Under the pieces are notes generated by a model, which searched no databases, was not told the DNA's origin, and saw only the letters and a program-made list of their open reading frames with translations. Source: Tomitella gaofuii (lineage in GTDB: Bacteria > Actinomycetota > Actinomycetes > Mycobacteriales > Mycobacteriaceae). Taken from it: a stretch of DNA of 64,000 nt. The stretch covers positions 1,054,001 to 1,118,000 of the forward strand of contig NZ_CP059900.1 of the NCBI RefSeq assembly GCF_014126825.1. The letters run 5' to 3'. Positions 1 through 9,407 of the stretch are shown here, piece after piece (the first letter of the stretch is position 1; every line of letters starts with the position of its first letter). A program made the position numbers and the translations under genes.

Positions 1-326
1 AGGAGGGAGCGGACCGAGGCGCCGGCCACACGGTGCGCGCTGTGATCGAGGGGGAGATAGGGGAGAGGCCGGCCGGGACCCGCGCGAGGGGGATGCGGGT
101 CCGCGGCCACGGTGGCCCGGTGCGGAAGTCGGAGGGGAGGTCCGGCTCCGTACCGGGCCGCATTTCGGCGTGCTGGCGGGCCCGCTTTGACGGCGCCGAT
201 CGGCTGTCGGTATCGTTCTTCGTTGGTGTACTGCCACGCAGGTCGCCCCCGGGTCTCCACCGGCCGCCGGGGCCGTCCGGCACGCACCCAGGCCGGCATT
301 CCATTCGACAGACGAGGAACAACCTA
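1..326 (+). other. Upstream and leader region of rplM-rpsI
   Basis: No convincing gene is seen in the first 186 bases. Reading frames here lack a ribosome binding site and do not resemble a protein I know. From about 220 to 326 the sequence would be the untranslated leader of the rplM transcript, roughly 100 nt long and GC-rich, so it can fold. A leader before L13/S9 could hold an autoregulatory structure, but no specific one is recognised. Confidence 0.4.
187..216 (+). promoter_or_regulatory. Candidate promoter of rplM-rpsI
   Basis: TTGACG at 187-192 and TATCGT at 211-216 are separated by 18 nt. The pair matches the housekeeping sigma-factor pattern and lies about 110 nt before the rplM start. 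This is a pattern match only. Confidence 0.5.
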
Positions 327-770
327 GTGTCCACGTACACCCCGAAGGCCGGTGACGTCACCCACCAGTGGTACGTCATCGACGCCACCGATGTGGTGCT
401 CGGACGGCTCGCCAGCAAGGCGGCGACGCTGCTCCGCGGCAAGCACAAGCCCACGTACACCCCCCACTCGGACGGCGGGGATTTCGTCGTCGTCGTCAAT
501 GCCGAGAAGGTCGCGCTCACCGGCAAGAAGTTGACGGACAAGCGCAGCTACCGGCACTCCGGCCACCCGGGCGGGCTCAGCTCGCTGTCTGCCGGCGAAA
601 TGATCGCCAAGCACCCTGACCGCTTCGTCGAAGACGCGATCAAGGGCATGCTCCCGCACACCAAGCTGGGCCGCGCCATGGCCTCCAAGCTCAAGGTCTA
701 CGCGGGCCCCGAGCACCCCCACGCCGCGCAGAAGCCGGTGCCGTTCGAGATCAAGCAGGTGGCCCAGTGA
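327..770 (+). CDS. rplM: 50S ribosomal protein L13
   Basis: Component of the large ribosomal subunit. The protein has 147 residues, the usual actinobacterial length, and carries the L13 signature regions: [16 protein letters not shown] near the N-terminus and a central segment with [16 protein letters not shown]. The frame is open much further upstream, but homology begins at the GTG at 327, which has a GAGG motif about 10 nt before it; the longer reading is rejected. It is followed by rpsI in the conserved L13-S9 operon, whose frame opens within four bases of the rplM stop. The order matches Rv3443c-Rv3442c. Confidence 0.97.
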   Translation: MSTYTPKAGDVTHQWYVIDATDVVLGRLASKAATLLRGKHKPTYTPHSDGGDFVVVVNAEKVALTGKKLTDKRSYRHSGHPGGLSSLSAGEMIAKHPDRFVEDAIKGMLPHTKLGRAMASKLKVYAGPEHPHAAQKPVPFEIKQVAQ

Positions 771-790
771 CGGCGCCGGAGGAGCACAAC

Positions 791-1312
791 GTGACCAACC
801 CTGAGAACGAAGGCCTGCAGGCCTCCATCGCCGACAGCGTCGAGGTCGTCGACGAGGGCATCGTCGACGAGGGCTACGAGGTGGCCGAGGACGTCGTCGC
901 GGCGCCGGTTCCGCACTTGGGCGGCGACCGTCCGGTGCAGACTGTCGGCCGCCGCAAGGAAGCGGTGGCGCGGGTGCGTCTGCAGCCCGGTACCGGCGGC
1001 TTCACCCTCAACGGGCGGACCATCGAGGACTACTTCCCCAACAAGCTGCACCAGCAGCTGGTGAAGTCCCCGCTGGTGCTCGTCGAGCGCGAGGAGTCCT
1101 TCGACATCCATGCGCGTCTGCACGGAGGCGGCCCCTCGGGGCAGGCCGGTGCGCTGCGCCTGGCCATCGCACGCGCCCTGGTGGACGTGCAGCCGGAGGA
1201 CCGTTCCGCGCTCAAGTCCGCGGGCTTCCTCACCCGTGACGCGCGCGCGGTCGAGCGCAAGAAGTACGGCCTGAAGAAGGCCCGCAAGGCTTCGCAGTAC
1301 TCGAAGCGCTGA
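791..1312 (+). CDS. rpsI: 30S ribosomal protein S9
   Basis: Small-subunit protein whose basic C-terminal tail reaches the P-site tRNA. The family core begins at [15 protein letters not shown] and the protein ends in the diagnostic SKR tail after a [17 protein letters not shown] block. The acidic N-terminal extension of about 50 residues is common in actinobacteria. A GTG at 767 overlaps the rplM stop, but the GTG at 791 has a strong GGAGGAG site (778-784) at good spacing and is preferred, giving 173 residues. A clear terminator follows, so the operon ends here. Confidence 0.96.
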   Translation: MTNPENEGLQASIADSVEVVDEGIVDEGYEVAEDVVAAPVPHLGGDRPVQTVGRRKEAVARVRLQPGTGGFTLNGRTIEDYFPNKLHQQLVKSPLVLVEREESFDIHARLHGGGPSGQAGALRLAIARALVDVQPEDRSALKSAGFLTRDARAVERKKYGLKKARKASQYSKR

Positions 1313-1357
1313 GTGGTCGACGCCGCCGGTCCCGTGCCGGCGGCGTCCCCGCGCACA

Positions 1358-1406
1358 CCGAGGGCGGGCGTCGGGAACGATCCGGCGCCCGCCCTCGGTT
1401 TTCTCG
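1358..1406 (+). terminator. Rho-independent terminator after rpsI
   Basis: A perfect 13-bp stem (1358-1370 with 1386-1398) is followed directly by TTTTCTCGTT. It separates the ribosomal operon from glmM. Confidence 0.85.
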
Positions 1407-1501
1407 TTCCGCCCTGTACACACAAGACCGCGTGGCGGATGACCCGTCCTTTGCACCATGCACCGCCGGACGGTGACGCCGCGGGAAGGACCTCGACCAA
1501 C

Positions 1502-2854
1502 ATGTCACGACTCTTCGGTACGGACGGGGTCCGCGGGGAAGCGAACTCCACCCTGACCGCCGACCTCGCCCTGGCGCTGGCGGAGGCGGCCGCCGCGGTG
1601 CTCGCATCGCCGTCGGCGGGCGCGGCCCGCCCGGTCGCGGTGCTCGGGCGGGATCCGCGCGCCAGCGGCGAGATGCTCGAGGCGGCGGTGAGCGCGGGGC
1701 TCGCCGCGTCCGGGGTCGACGTGCTCCGCGTCGGGGTCGTCCCCACACCCGCAGTCGCGTTTCTCACCGCGGCGTACGAGGCCGACATGGGTGTGATGAT
1801 CTCGGCGTCGCACAACCCGATGCCGGACAACGGCATCAAGATCTTCGGCCGCGGCGGCCACAAGCTGGACGACGCGGTGGAGGACCGGATCGAGCAGCTG
1901 CTGCGTCCGGGCAGCGAGCCGCAGCGACGCGCGTACCGGCCGACGGGTGCGGCGATCGGCCGGGTGCGTAGCGCGCACGAAGCGCTGGACCGCTATCTGC
2001 AGCACCTGGCCGCAGCGGTGGACACGCCGCTGGAGGGCGTGACGGTGGTGGTCGACTGCGCCAACGGTGCGGCCCACCGGGCAGCGCCGCTCGCATACAG
2101 GGCGGCGGGCGCGAAGGTCGTCGCCATCAACGACGAGCCCGACGGCATCAACATCAACGACCGATGCGGCTCCACGCACCTTGACGACGTGCGGCGCGCG
2201 GTGGTGGAGCAGGGGGCCGATCTGGGCCTGGCCCACGACGGCGACGCCGACCGTTGCCTGGCCGTCGACGCGGAGGGGAACGTGGTCGACGGCGACGTGA
2301 TCATGGCGATCCTGGCCGTGGCCATGCGCGAGGCGGGCGAGTTGTCGGAGGACACCCTGGTGGCGACGGTGATGAGCAACCTGGGGCTGCACCTGGGCAT
2401 GCAGGCCGCCGGGATCACCGTGCGCACCACCGCGGTAGGCGACAGGTACGTCCTGGAGGAACTGCGTCGCGGATCCTACAGCCTGGGCGGGGAGCAATCG
2501 GGGCACGTGGTGCTGCCGGATCATGGCACCACGGGCGACGGAGTTCTGACCGGGCTCCGGCTGATGGCGCGCATGGCGCAGACCGGACGCACGCTCGCCG
2601 AGCTGACCAAGGTGATGACGGTGCTGCCGCAGGTCCTCGTGAACGTGCGGGTGGACGACAAGAAGGCGGTGGCCGATTCCGCCGTCGTCGGCGAGGCGGT
2701 GCGCCGGGCCGAGGCGGAACTGGCGGGGCGCGGTAGGGTGCTGCTGCGGCCGTCTGGGACGGAGCCGCTGGTGCGGGTCATGGTCGAGGCGGAGGACATC
2801 GCCGTCGCCCGCACGCTGGCGGACGCGCTCTCCGAGGCGGTATCCGGCGTGTAG
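1502..2854 (+). CDS. glmM: Phosphoglucosamine mutase
   Basis: Interconverts glucosamine-6-phosphate and glucosamine-1-phosphate on the route to UDP-N-acetylglucosamine for peptidoglycan and arabinogalactan linkage. The protein has 450 residues. Visible motifs are the N-terminal LFGTDGVRG, the phosphoserine loop SASHNP with the active serine at about residue 103, the metal loop DGDADR at about 246-251, the sugar-binding GGEQSGH, and the C-terminal phosphate-binding [12 protein letters not shown]. The ATG at 1502 is chosen because homology starts exactly there and a GGAAGGA site precedes it. Its pathway partner glmS lies 2.5 kb downstream, as in M. tuberculosis (Rv3441c and Rv3436c). Confidence 0.96.
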   Translation: MSRLFGTDGVRGEANSTLTADLALALAEAAAAVLASPSAGAARPVAVLGRDPRASGEMLEAAVSAGLAASGVDVLRVGVVPTPAVAFLTAAYEADMGVMISASHNPMPDNGIKIFGRGGHKLDDAVEDRIEQLLRPGSEPQRRAYRPTGAAIGRVRSAHEALDRYLQHLAAAVDTPLEGVTVVVDCANGAAHRAAPLAYRAAGAKVVAINDEPDGININDRCGSTHLDDVRRAVVEQGADLGLAHDGDADRCLAVDAEGNVVDGDVIMAILAVAMREAGELSEDTLVATVMSNLGLHLGMQAAGITVRTTAVGDRYVLEELRRGSYSLGGEQSGHVVLPDHGTTGDGVLTGLRLMARMAQTGRTLAELTKVMTVLPQVLVNVRVDDKKAVADSAVVGEAVRRAEAELAGRGRVLLRPSGTEPLVRVMVEAEDIAVARTLADALSEAVSGV

Positions 2855-2938
2855 GTGGCGGACGGGAGGGGCGCGCCGTCGGCCGACACGCGGAGCGGGG
2901 CGGCCGGCGACAGGGGATGCACGGGGGACGGGGGACGA

Positions 2939-3322
2939 ATGGACGGATCCGGGGCGGACGGACGTCGCGGGCGGCTCGATGTGGACCGCGCGGAGGTCGA
3001 TGCGGTCCTGCGCGCGCTCGGCGCGAGCGCGTCGGATGCGCGCGCGGCGGCGGGGGAGTTCACGCGGCCTGCGGCGCCGGGCATGGCGGAGACCGCCGGC
3101 GATTCTGCGCTCGGACGGATCGACGAGGCGCTGCGGCAGTGCCTCGCCGGGGTCCGGCGCGGCGAACAGGAATGGGCGGCCACGGTCGACGACTGCGCGC
3201 AGTACATCCGGCGCACGGTCGGCGCCGCGGCGGACGCCGACGCGGAGGTGGCCGAGGCTTTGCGGTCGGTGGGGGCCGCCGCGGCGGGCTCGCCGCCCGG
3301 CGGGGCGGCGGGCCCGCTGTGA
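2939..3322 (+). CDS. Small alpha-helical protein, position of Rv3440c
   Basis: Conserved-position gene of unknown function between glmM and glmS. About 127 residues from the ATG at 2939; a GTG at 2855, one base after glmM, would add 28 low-complexity residues and is less likely. The protein is Ala-rich and predicted helical, with heptad-like stretches (ALGASASDARAAAGEF, ALRQCLAGVRRGEQEWAATV). This recalls ESX/EspC-type secreted helical-hairpin proteins, but no WXG motif is visible. Its stop overlaps the next start (GTGA), so the two are translationally coupled. No signal peptide or membrane segment. Function not known. Confidence 0.7.
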   Translation: MDGSGADGRRGRLDVDRAEVDAVLRALGASASDARAAAGEFTRPAAPGMAETAGDSALGRIDEALRQCLAGVRRGEQEWAATVDDCAQYIRRTVGAAADADAEVAEALRSVGAAAAGSPPGGAAGPL

Positions 3323-3903
3323 CGCCGCGGGCGCTTCCTGCGGCGTGGGAGCATGTCGTCGACGGCGGCGGGGTCCGGGGATCTGACCCGCCGGCCACTG
3401 CGGAACCTGGTGCGGACCTGCGCGCGCTCTGGGAGCGCGCGGCGGGCGCGGACCCGATGGGGCTCCGGCTGCGTGCAGAGTGGTGCGACGCCCGGGCGGA
3501 CGACCTCGAAGGCGTCGTGCACGAAGGCCGCCTGCTCCCGGCGGGCGTGCTCAGGGCGCTGGGCAGCGCGGCGGACTCTCCGGCGCACGACCTGGAGGGC
3601 GGCCTGCGGTCGCTGGGCCACCATGCGGACGTGCTGCGGTACGTTGCCGAGGTCCTGCGTGCGGGCGCCGGGGCGGTGGAGACGGTGCGCGCGCGGCACG
3701 CGCACGCACTGGCGGCCGTGGAAGACGGTGCGCCGGGCGCGGCCCGTGATGCGTCCACTGCCGGGCCCGGCGAGCTGCGTGCGGTGTTCGCCCGTTCGTG
3801 CATGCAGACCGCGGCGTCGATGCACCGGATAGGCGAGGTTCTTACGGAGGAGCTGGGGGCGACGCCGGTAGACGGCCGCAACGTGGGGGACTCCCGTGTT
3901 TGA
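3319..3903 (+). CDS. Helical protein of unknown function, position of Rv3439c
   Basis: 194 residues from a GTG that overlaps the preceding stop by 4 nt. Strongly helical and Ala/Arg-rich, with GVLRALGSAADSPAHDLEGG and later EVLRAGAGAVETVRARHAHAL. No catalytic motif, signal peptide or membrane segment. Together with its two overlapping neighbours it forms a three-gene unit after glmM whose layout is reminiscent of small type VII secretion-associated proteins; that is inference from size and helicity only. The M. tuberculosis gene in this position is much longer, so this gene and the next may be equivalent to separate parts of it. Confidence 0.65.
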   Translation: MTPRALPAAWEHVVDGGGVRGSDPPATAEPGADLRALWERAAGADPMGLRLRAEWCDARADDLEGVVHEGRLLPAGVLRALGSAADSPAHDLEGGLRSLGHHADVLRYVAEVLRAGAGAVETVRARHAHALAAVEDGAPGAARDASTAGPGELRAVFARSCMQTAASMHRIGEVLTEELGATPVDGRNVGDSRV

Positions 3904-4270
3904 GCAGCGCTTCGACCACATCTGCGCGGATCACGCCCAGGCGATGGAGGCCATCGAGCAGCGGATCCGGGAGGTCGTGGCCCGGCGGGGCGGCGAGCCG
4001 CAACCGGCCTCGCCGTCAGGGCAGGCGCCGGCCGCGGGGGAACCGGCACCCGCGGAGGATCCCCGGCCGACAAGGGCGCCCGCGTCGGTCGGGGATCGGG
4101 GGCCCGTAGCCGTGCAGGACCCCGCCGCGGCATCCGAGCCCGTCGGGCGGGATTGCGCCGTGTCGGAGCAGGCGGTGGACAGCGCACCGTGGCCGGAGCG
4201 TGACGGGGTGCGGGCGCGTGGCGCCGTGTTCCTCGACTCGCGCTGGAACTCGGACCTGCCCTGGGGCTGA
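3896..4270 (+). CDS. Small hypothetical protein with Pro/Ala-rich middle
   Basis: 124 residues from the GTG at 3896, overlapping the previous gene by 8 nt. A short helical N-terminus (FDHICADHAQAMEAIEQRIREVV) is followed by a disordered Pro/Ala/Gly-rich stretch and a C-terminal tail with RGAVFLDSRWNSDLPWG. The aromatic tail may be a docking element. Not recognised. It ends the glmM-linked run and faces the convergent hydrolase gene. Confidence 0.6.
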   Translation: MFEQRFDHICADHAQAMEAIEQRIREVVARRGGEPQPASPSGQAPAAGEPAPAEDPRPTRAPASVGDRGPVAVQDPAAASEPVGRDCAVSEQAVDSAPWPERDGVRARGAVFLDSRWNSDLPWG

Positions 4271-4314
4271 CCCCGAACTGCGCTCTGTGCGGCCGAGGGC
4301 GGGCCGGCGCCCGC

Positions 4315-5262
4315 TCAGCGGCCGGCGAGCGTACCGAGCAGCCGCGCGCGGGTGCTCGGGGCGGCGGGCTCGTCGGGCTCGGCGGCGACCGCCGCGGTGC
4401 CGGGCAGGACGGTGGCCTCGTCCGTGAAGACGGCGTGCTCCTTGCTGTCGGTGACGGCGGCCAGCAGAAAGCCGGTCAAGCACGCGCGCGTGGTCGCCTG
4501 CAGATGCTTGTCGGAGCCGGGAAGGCCGAAGAACGAGGCGAGCCTGCGGTCCTCGGCGAGCGCGCCGTCCTCCGCGGCGGGAACGATGCGGGTGGTCACC
4601 GGGCCACCCAGGGCGGCGGCAAGGGCCGTGGACTCCGCGGACGCCACGCCGCCCGTCCCCGGCTCGGACAACACCAGCGCGGGTGCGTGCACCTGGCCGG
4701 CCGACGGCAGCGCGGAAGGGCTTGTCGGCGCCGGGAACAGTGCGGTGACCGCGGCGACGGGCCGGCGCGCCGTGGGGTCGAACGGCCGCGCGGGACGCTG
4801 GGACTTGCGGCCGGCCCGGGCGCGTCCGGACAGGGCGTCGTCGTCGGCCGCACCGTGAAGTCCCGCAGCCAGTACGGCTGCTCCCGCGCCGAATCCGTGC
4901 CCCGCCATGGCAACCTTCGCCGGGTGCACGCTGATCTGGCCGGGGCCCAGCCGCACGCTGGTGGCGATGTCCGCGGCGGTGCCGAGATCCTGCGCGAACG
5001 ACCGGGCGGACGGGAGAGCCCCGCGCTCCGTCGCCGGGGCGACCACCACGAATCCCCAGGAAGCCAGGTGGGCGAGCGTGTCGAGGTATCGGCGCGGCGG
5101 CGTGAGCCAATCGTGCCCGAACACCACGGCGGGCAGCCCGAAGCCGGATTCCGGCGTGCACACGACGCCCGGTAGCCCGGCGAACGCCAGGTCGCCGCGC
5201 AGCACGCGGTGCGGGCCGCGCCGGGACAGGGAGCGTGCCAGGGACTTCGGTTTGGGTGCCAC
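4315..5262 (-). CDS. Alpha/beta-hydrolase-fold protein (chlorophyllase/dienelactone-hydrolase-like), Rv3438-like
   Basis: 315 residues from the GTG at 5262; the frame is open further upstream but that would run into the glmS promoter. The chain follows the alpha/beta-hydrolase plan: oxyanion region PAVVFGHDW, then AMAGHGFGAGAAVLA at the nucleophile elbow. The elbow reads G-H-G-F-G, so the usual nucleophilic serine is glycine; unless another residue takes over, this may be a non-catalytic binding protein. It lies between the glmM unit and glmS on the opposite strand, as Rv3438 does. No signal peptide. Substrate unknown. Confidence 0.75.
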   Translation of the reverse strand: MAPKPKSLARSLSRRGPHRVLRGDLAFAGLPGVVCTPESGFGLPAVVFGHDWLTPPRRYLDTLAHLASWGFVVVAPATERGALPSARSFAQDLGTAADIATSVRLGPGQISVHPAKVAMAGHGFGAGAAVLAAGLHGAADDDALSGRARAGRKSQRPARPFDPTARRPVAAVTALFPAPTSPSALPSAGQVHAPALVLSEPGTGGVASAESTALAAALGGPVTTRIVPAAEDGALAEDRRLASFFGLPGSDKHLQATTRACLTGFLLAAVTDSKEHAVFTDEATVLPGTAAVAAEPDEPAAPSTRARLLGTLAGR

Positions 5263-5356
5263 GTGACGACGGTAACCGATCGCGTGCGCCCTGTCGGGAC
5301 GGCAGCCGTAATCCACCCCCGCGGGCACGCGGACGGGGCACGTATCCTTGTGCACT

Positions 5357-7225
5357 ATGTGCGGAATCGTGGGGTACGTGGGCGCCAAGCCCGCCCTCGG
5401 AGTGGTCGTGGAGGCGCTCCGGCGGATGGAGTATCGGGGTTACGACTCGGCCGGGGTGGCGATCCTCGACGGGGACGGGAGCCTGGCCGTGGAGCGGCGG
5501 GCGGGCAGGCTGGCCAACCTGGAGGACGCCCTGGCCGCGGCCGGCGACGGCGTCTTCGCCGGCCACGCCGGCATCGGGCATACGCGATGGGCCACCCACG
5601 GGCGGCCCACCGACCGCAACGCGCACCCGCACACCGACGCCACCGGGCGTTTCGCGGTGGTGCACAACGGGATCATCGAGAACTTCGCGGCGCTGCGCGC
5701 CGAGCTCGAGGACCTGGGCGTGGACCTGTGCAGCGACACCGACACCGAGGTGGCGGCGCACATGATCGCCATCGAGTACGCGGACGGACCGCACGCGGGG
5801 GACTTCGTCGGCAGCGCGCTCGCGGTGCTGCGCCGTCTGGAGGGTGCGTTCACGCTGGTGTTCACCCACGCCGGCGACCCGGACACCATCGTCGCCGCCC
5901 GCCGGTCCACGCCGCTGGTGGTGGGCGTCGGCGAGGGCGAGATGTTCATCGGCTCCGATGTGGCCGCGTTCATCGAGCACACCCGTGAGGCGGTGGAGCT
6001 GGGCCAGGACCAGGCCGTGGTCATCACCGCCGACGGCTACGAGGTCACCGATTTCCACGGCGCGGACGCGACGGACCGCACCCGGCCGTTCACCATCGAT
6101 TGGGACCTCGACGCCGCCGAGAAGGGCGGCCACGAGTACTTCATGCTCAAGGAGATCCAGGAGCAGCCGGCAGCCGTCGCGGACACTCTGCGCGGGCACT
6201 TCATCGACGGCAGGATCGTGCTCGACGAGCAGCGCCTGTCCGACCAGGAGCTCCGCGACGTCGACAAGGTCTTCGTCGTGGCCTGCGGCACCGCCTACCA
6301 TTCCGGGCTCGTCGCCAAGTACGCCATCGAGCACTGGACCCGGCTGCCCGTCGAGGTGGAGCTGGCCAGTGAGTTCCGCTACCGCGACCCGGTGCTCGAC
6401 CGGTCCACGCTCGTCGTCGCCATCTCGCAGTCGGGCGAGACGGCAGACACTCTCGAGGCCGTGCGGCATGCGAAGGACCAGAAGGCCCGCGTGCTGGCGG
6501 TGTGCAACACCAACGGCGCGCAGATCCCCCGCGAGGCGGACGCGGTGCTCTACACCCGGGCCGGGCCGGAGATCGGTGTCGCGTCCACCAAGTGCTTCCT
6601 GGCGCAGCTGGCCGCCAACTATCTGGTGGGCCTGGCGCTGGCGCAGGCGCGCGGCACCAAATACCAGGACGAGGTGGCCCGCGAGTACGAGGCGCTCGAG
6701 GCCATGCCCGCGCTGATCGAGCGCGTGCTGCAGACGGTCGAGCCGGTGCGGCGCCTGGGCCGCGACATCGCGCAGGCCCCCGCGGTGCTGTTCGTGGGCC
6801 GTCACGTGGGCTACCCGGTGGCGCTCGAGGGGGCGCTCAAGCTCAAGGAGCTCGCCTACATGCACGCCGAGGGGTTCGCCGCGGGCGAGCTCAAGCATGG
6901 CCCGATCGCGCTGCTGGAGGACGGGCTGCCGGTGTTCGTCGTCATGCCCTCGCCCAAGGGGCGGGCGGTGCTGCACTCGAAGATGCTCAGCAACATCCGC
7001 GAGATCCAGGCCCGCGGCGCGCGCACGCTCGTGATCGCGGAGGAGGGCGACGACACGGTGCGGCCGTATGCCGACCACCTCATCGAGATCCCCCCGTCGG
7101 CGACGCTGCTGCAGCCGCTGCTGTCGACGGTGCCGCTGCAGGTGTTCGCGGCGGAGGTGGCCAAGACGCGCGGCTACGACGTGGACAAGCCGCGCAACCT
7201 GGCGAAGTCGGTGACGGTGGAGTAG
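5357..7225 (+). CDS. glmS: Glutamine--fructose-6-phosphate aminotransferase (isomerizing)
   Basis: Makes glucosamine-6-phosphate from fructose-6-phosphate and glutamine, the entry to amino-sugar synthesis. 622 residues. The class II glutaminase domain starts with MCGIVGYVG, so Cys2 becomes the N-terminal nucleophile after Met removal, which fixes the start at 5357 rather than the GTG at 5348. Glutaminase motifs GHTRWATHG and HNGIIENF follow. Two SIS sugar-isomerase domains occupy roughly 290-425 and 460-600, and the C-terminus ends DKPRNLAKSVTVE as usual. TATCCT at 5343-5348 is a possible -10 box only 8 nt before the ATG, so the mRNA may have almost no leader. Confidence 0.97.
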   Translation: MCGIVGYVGAKPALGVVVEALRRMEYRGYDSAGVAILDGDGSLAVERRAGRLANLEDALAAAGDGVFAGHAGIGHTRWATHGRPTDRNAHPHTDATGRFAVVHNGIIENFAALRAELEDLGVDLCSDTDTEVAAHMIAIEYADGPHAGDFVGSALAVLRRLEGAFTLVFTHAGDPDTIVAARRSTPLVVGVGEGEMFIGSDVAAFIEHTREAVELGQDQAVVITADGYEVTDFHGADATDRTRPFTIDWDLDAAEKGGHEYFMLKEIQEQPAAVADTLRGHFIDGRIVLDEQRLSDQELRDVDKVFVVACGTAYHSGLVAKYAIEHWTRLPVEVELASEFRYRDPVLDRSTLVVAISQSGETADTLEAVRHAKDQKARVLAVCNTNGAQIPREADAVLYTRAGPEIGVASTKCFLAQLAANYLVGLALAQARGTKYQDEVAREYEALEAMPALIERVLQTVEPVRRLGRDIAQAPAVLFVGRHVGYPVALEGALKLKELAYMHAEGFAAGELKHGPIALLEDGLPVFVVMPSPKGRAVLHSKMLSNIREIQARGARTLVIAEEGDDTVRPYADHLIEIPPSATLLQPLLSTVPLQVFAAEVAKTRGYDVDKPRNLAKSVTVE

Positions 7226-7283
7226 AAGTCCGCCCGCGGCCGCTACAGGGTGTGCCGCGGCCGCCCGGAGGAGGCACAGCCGT

Positions 7284-8772
7284 ATGCGCGAGTTCCACAG
7301 CGTCGACGCGGTGCGCGCGGCGGAGGTGCCGCTGCTGGCGTCGCTGCCGGAGGGCACCCTGATGCGCCGGGCGGCCCACGGTCTGGCGGTGCTGGCGGCC
7401 GCCGAGCTGGTACGCACGCGCGGCGGAGTGGCGGGACGACGGGTGCTGGCGCTGGTCGGCTCGGGCGACAACGGCGGCGACGTGCTGTTCGCAGGGGCGC
7501 TGCTGCGCCGGCGCGGCGCGGCCGTGACCGCGGTGCTGATGAGGCCGGAACGGGCGCACCCGGCGGGACTGGCGGATCTGCGTGCGGCCGGTGGCGTCGC
7601 GGTGGCGGCCGCGGACGTGCTCGCGGGGCGGGTGCGCGGGTCCGCGGCGGCGGCCGGCACCGACCTGGTCCTCGACGGCATCGTGGGGATCTCGGGGCGG
7701 CCGGCCTGCGGCCCGATGCGGCGGAGCTCGTCGCGCGGATCGACACGGAGCCGCAGCGGCCGGTGTTCGTGGCCGCGGACCTGCCCAGTGGCGTGGACCC
7801 GCAGACGGGTGCGACGGACGGCCCGCGGTGCGTGCGGACGTCACGGTGGCGTTCGGGGCGCGCAAACCCGTGCACGTGCTCGGTGCGCGGTGGTGCGGCC
7901 GGGTGGTGGAGGTGCCCATCGGGCTCGCGCTCGGCGCGCCGGAGCTGCGACAGTGCAGCGACTCCGACGCGGGCCGCGCGTGGCCGGTGCCCGGCGCGGA
8001 CGACGACAAATACTCCGGGGGCGTGACGGGAGTGGCGGCCGGCTCGGGCACGTACCCGGGGGCTGCGGTGCTGTGCGCGGGGGCCGCGGTGGCGGCCACG
8101 TCGGCGATGGTGCGGTACGCCGGAACCGGGCGGGAGGCGGTGCTGGCGGCGTGGCCCGAGGTCATCGCCACCGACACCGTCGCCGAGGCCGGCCGCGTGC
8201 AGGCATGGGCGGTGGGGCCCGGTATGGGTCTGGACGACGAGGCCGAAGAGCGGCTGCGGACGGTGCTGGGCGCAGACGTGCCCGTGGTGGTGGACGCCGA
8301 CGCGCTGACCTTGCTCGCCCGGCATCCGGGGTGGGTGCGCGAACGTACTGCGCCGACCGTGCTCACGCCGCATGAGGGGGAGTTCGCACGTCTGACCGGC
8401 GGGCCCGTGCCGGCCGACAGGCTCGCCGCGGTGCGGGCGCTGGCGGCCGACCTGGGCGCCGCGGTGCTGCTCAAGGGGAACGTCACGCTCATCAGTGCGC
8501 CCGGCGGTGAGGCGTACGCCGAGCACTCGGGGCACGCGTGGGCGGCGACGGCCGGCTCGGGCGACCTGCTTACCGGCATCGTCGGCGCGCTGCTCGCGGC
8601 CGGGCTCGACCCGGCGTTCGCGTGCGCGGCGGCGGCGCGCGTGCACTCGACGGCGGCAGGGATCGCGGCGCGAGGTGCCGGCGCTGTGGACGGGGAGCGG
8701 GCCGGCGCGCCGGTGTCGGCCTCGGCGGTGCTGGCATGCGTCCGTGCGGCGGTGCGGGCGATGCGGGGGTAG
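7284..8772 (+). CDS. Bifunctional NAD(P)HX epimerase / ADP-dependent dehydratase, two frameshifts
   Basis: Repairs hydrated NADH and NADPH. The N-terminal epimerase domain has the phosphate loop GSGDNGGDVLFAG and PSGVDPQTG. The C-terminal ribokinase-like dehydratase has GPGMG, DADALTLL, TPHEGEFARL and the catalytic TAGSGDLLTG. The product is spread over three frames: a -1 shift near 7697 (after DGIVGISGR) and another near 7825 (in TDGP). In each case one extra base restores the reading, to GISGRGGLRPDAAEL and TDGPAVRADVTVAF. This looks like base-calling error rather than decay. Equivalent to Rv3433c. It follows glmS by 58 nt with an AGGAGG site before its ATG. Confidence 0.85.
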
Positions 8773-8779
8773 CGCCGGC

Positions 8780-9309
8780 GTGAGGCTGCTGTTCGTGTGC
8801 ACGGGCAGCATCTGCCGCAGCCCCACCGCCGAGCGCCTGATGGTCGCCTGGGCGCGCGAACAGGGCATGGAGGGGCGGGTGACGGCTGCGAGCGCGGGCG
8901 TCCGCGCGTTGGTGGGCTCGGGAATGGAGCCGCGGGCCGCGGCGGTGCTGGAGTCGCTGGGCGGCTCGGCGCTGGGATTCGAGTCACGCCGGCTCACGCC
9001 CACGCTGGGGCAGGCCGATCTGGTCATCACCATGACACAGGCGCAGCGCGAGGCGGTGATGCGGCTGTGCCGCGGCGGTTCCGCGGCACGTTCACACTGC
9101 GGGAGGCCGCGCACTTTGCGCGCCTGGGCACCCGTGGCGCCGCGAGTCTCGTCGAGGCACGGGTGCACGAGGGTAGGCCGAGAGGGCTCGACTTCGCCGA
9201 TCCGATGGGCGGCGCCGATGCAGCCTTCGTGCGGGTGGCCGAGGAGATCCGCGATGCGCTGCCCGCGCTGCTGGAGACGGTGTCGGCCCGGGCCGGTGGT
9301 CGGGCGTGA
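8780..9309 (+). CDS. Low-molecular-weight protein tyrosine phosphatase, one frameshift
   Basis: Cytoplasmic phosphotyrosine phosphatase. The P-loop CTGSICRSPTAER (C-x5-R-S) sits at residues 7-19 and the acid loop is DFADPMGG near the C-terminus. The sequence changes frame near 9067: MRLC continues as PRRFRGTFTLREAAHFARLG if one C is added, a -1 error in a GC-rich stretch. The GTG at 8780 is 8 nt after the preceding stop. Phosphatases of this type (Wzb-like) often control exopolysaccharide assembly, and the polysaccharide genes begin just downstream, so a role there is possible but unproven. Confidence 0.8.
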
Positions 9310-9373
9310 CACCGCCGTGCGCCGGGGTGAGCCCAGTCGCGGGCTCCGCTAGGAGTGTGGGTCGGTATTAGCG

Positions 9374-9407
9374 AGTCGAGCCCGGCCTCACGTGGCCGGG
9401 CTCGACT
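9374..9407. terminator. Hairpin between the phosphatase and the polysaccharide genes
   Basis: Perfect 14-bp arms (9374-9387 and 9394-9407) around a 6-nt loop. No T-run follows, so it may be a factor-assisted terminator or the scar of a rearrangement: the next gene lacks its 5' part. Confidence 0.6.

Noticed and set aside
3319-4270. WXG100/ESX proteins after glmM
   Set aside because: Size and helicity are suggestive, but no W-x-G motif or secretion tail could be found, so no function is assigned.
4016-7681. 1221-residue minus-strand open frame opposite glmS
   Set aside because: It is the mirror of the glmS coding frame in high-GC DNA; Arg/His/Pro-rich, no domains, no start context.
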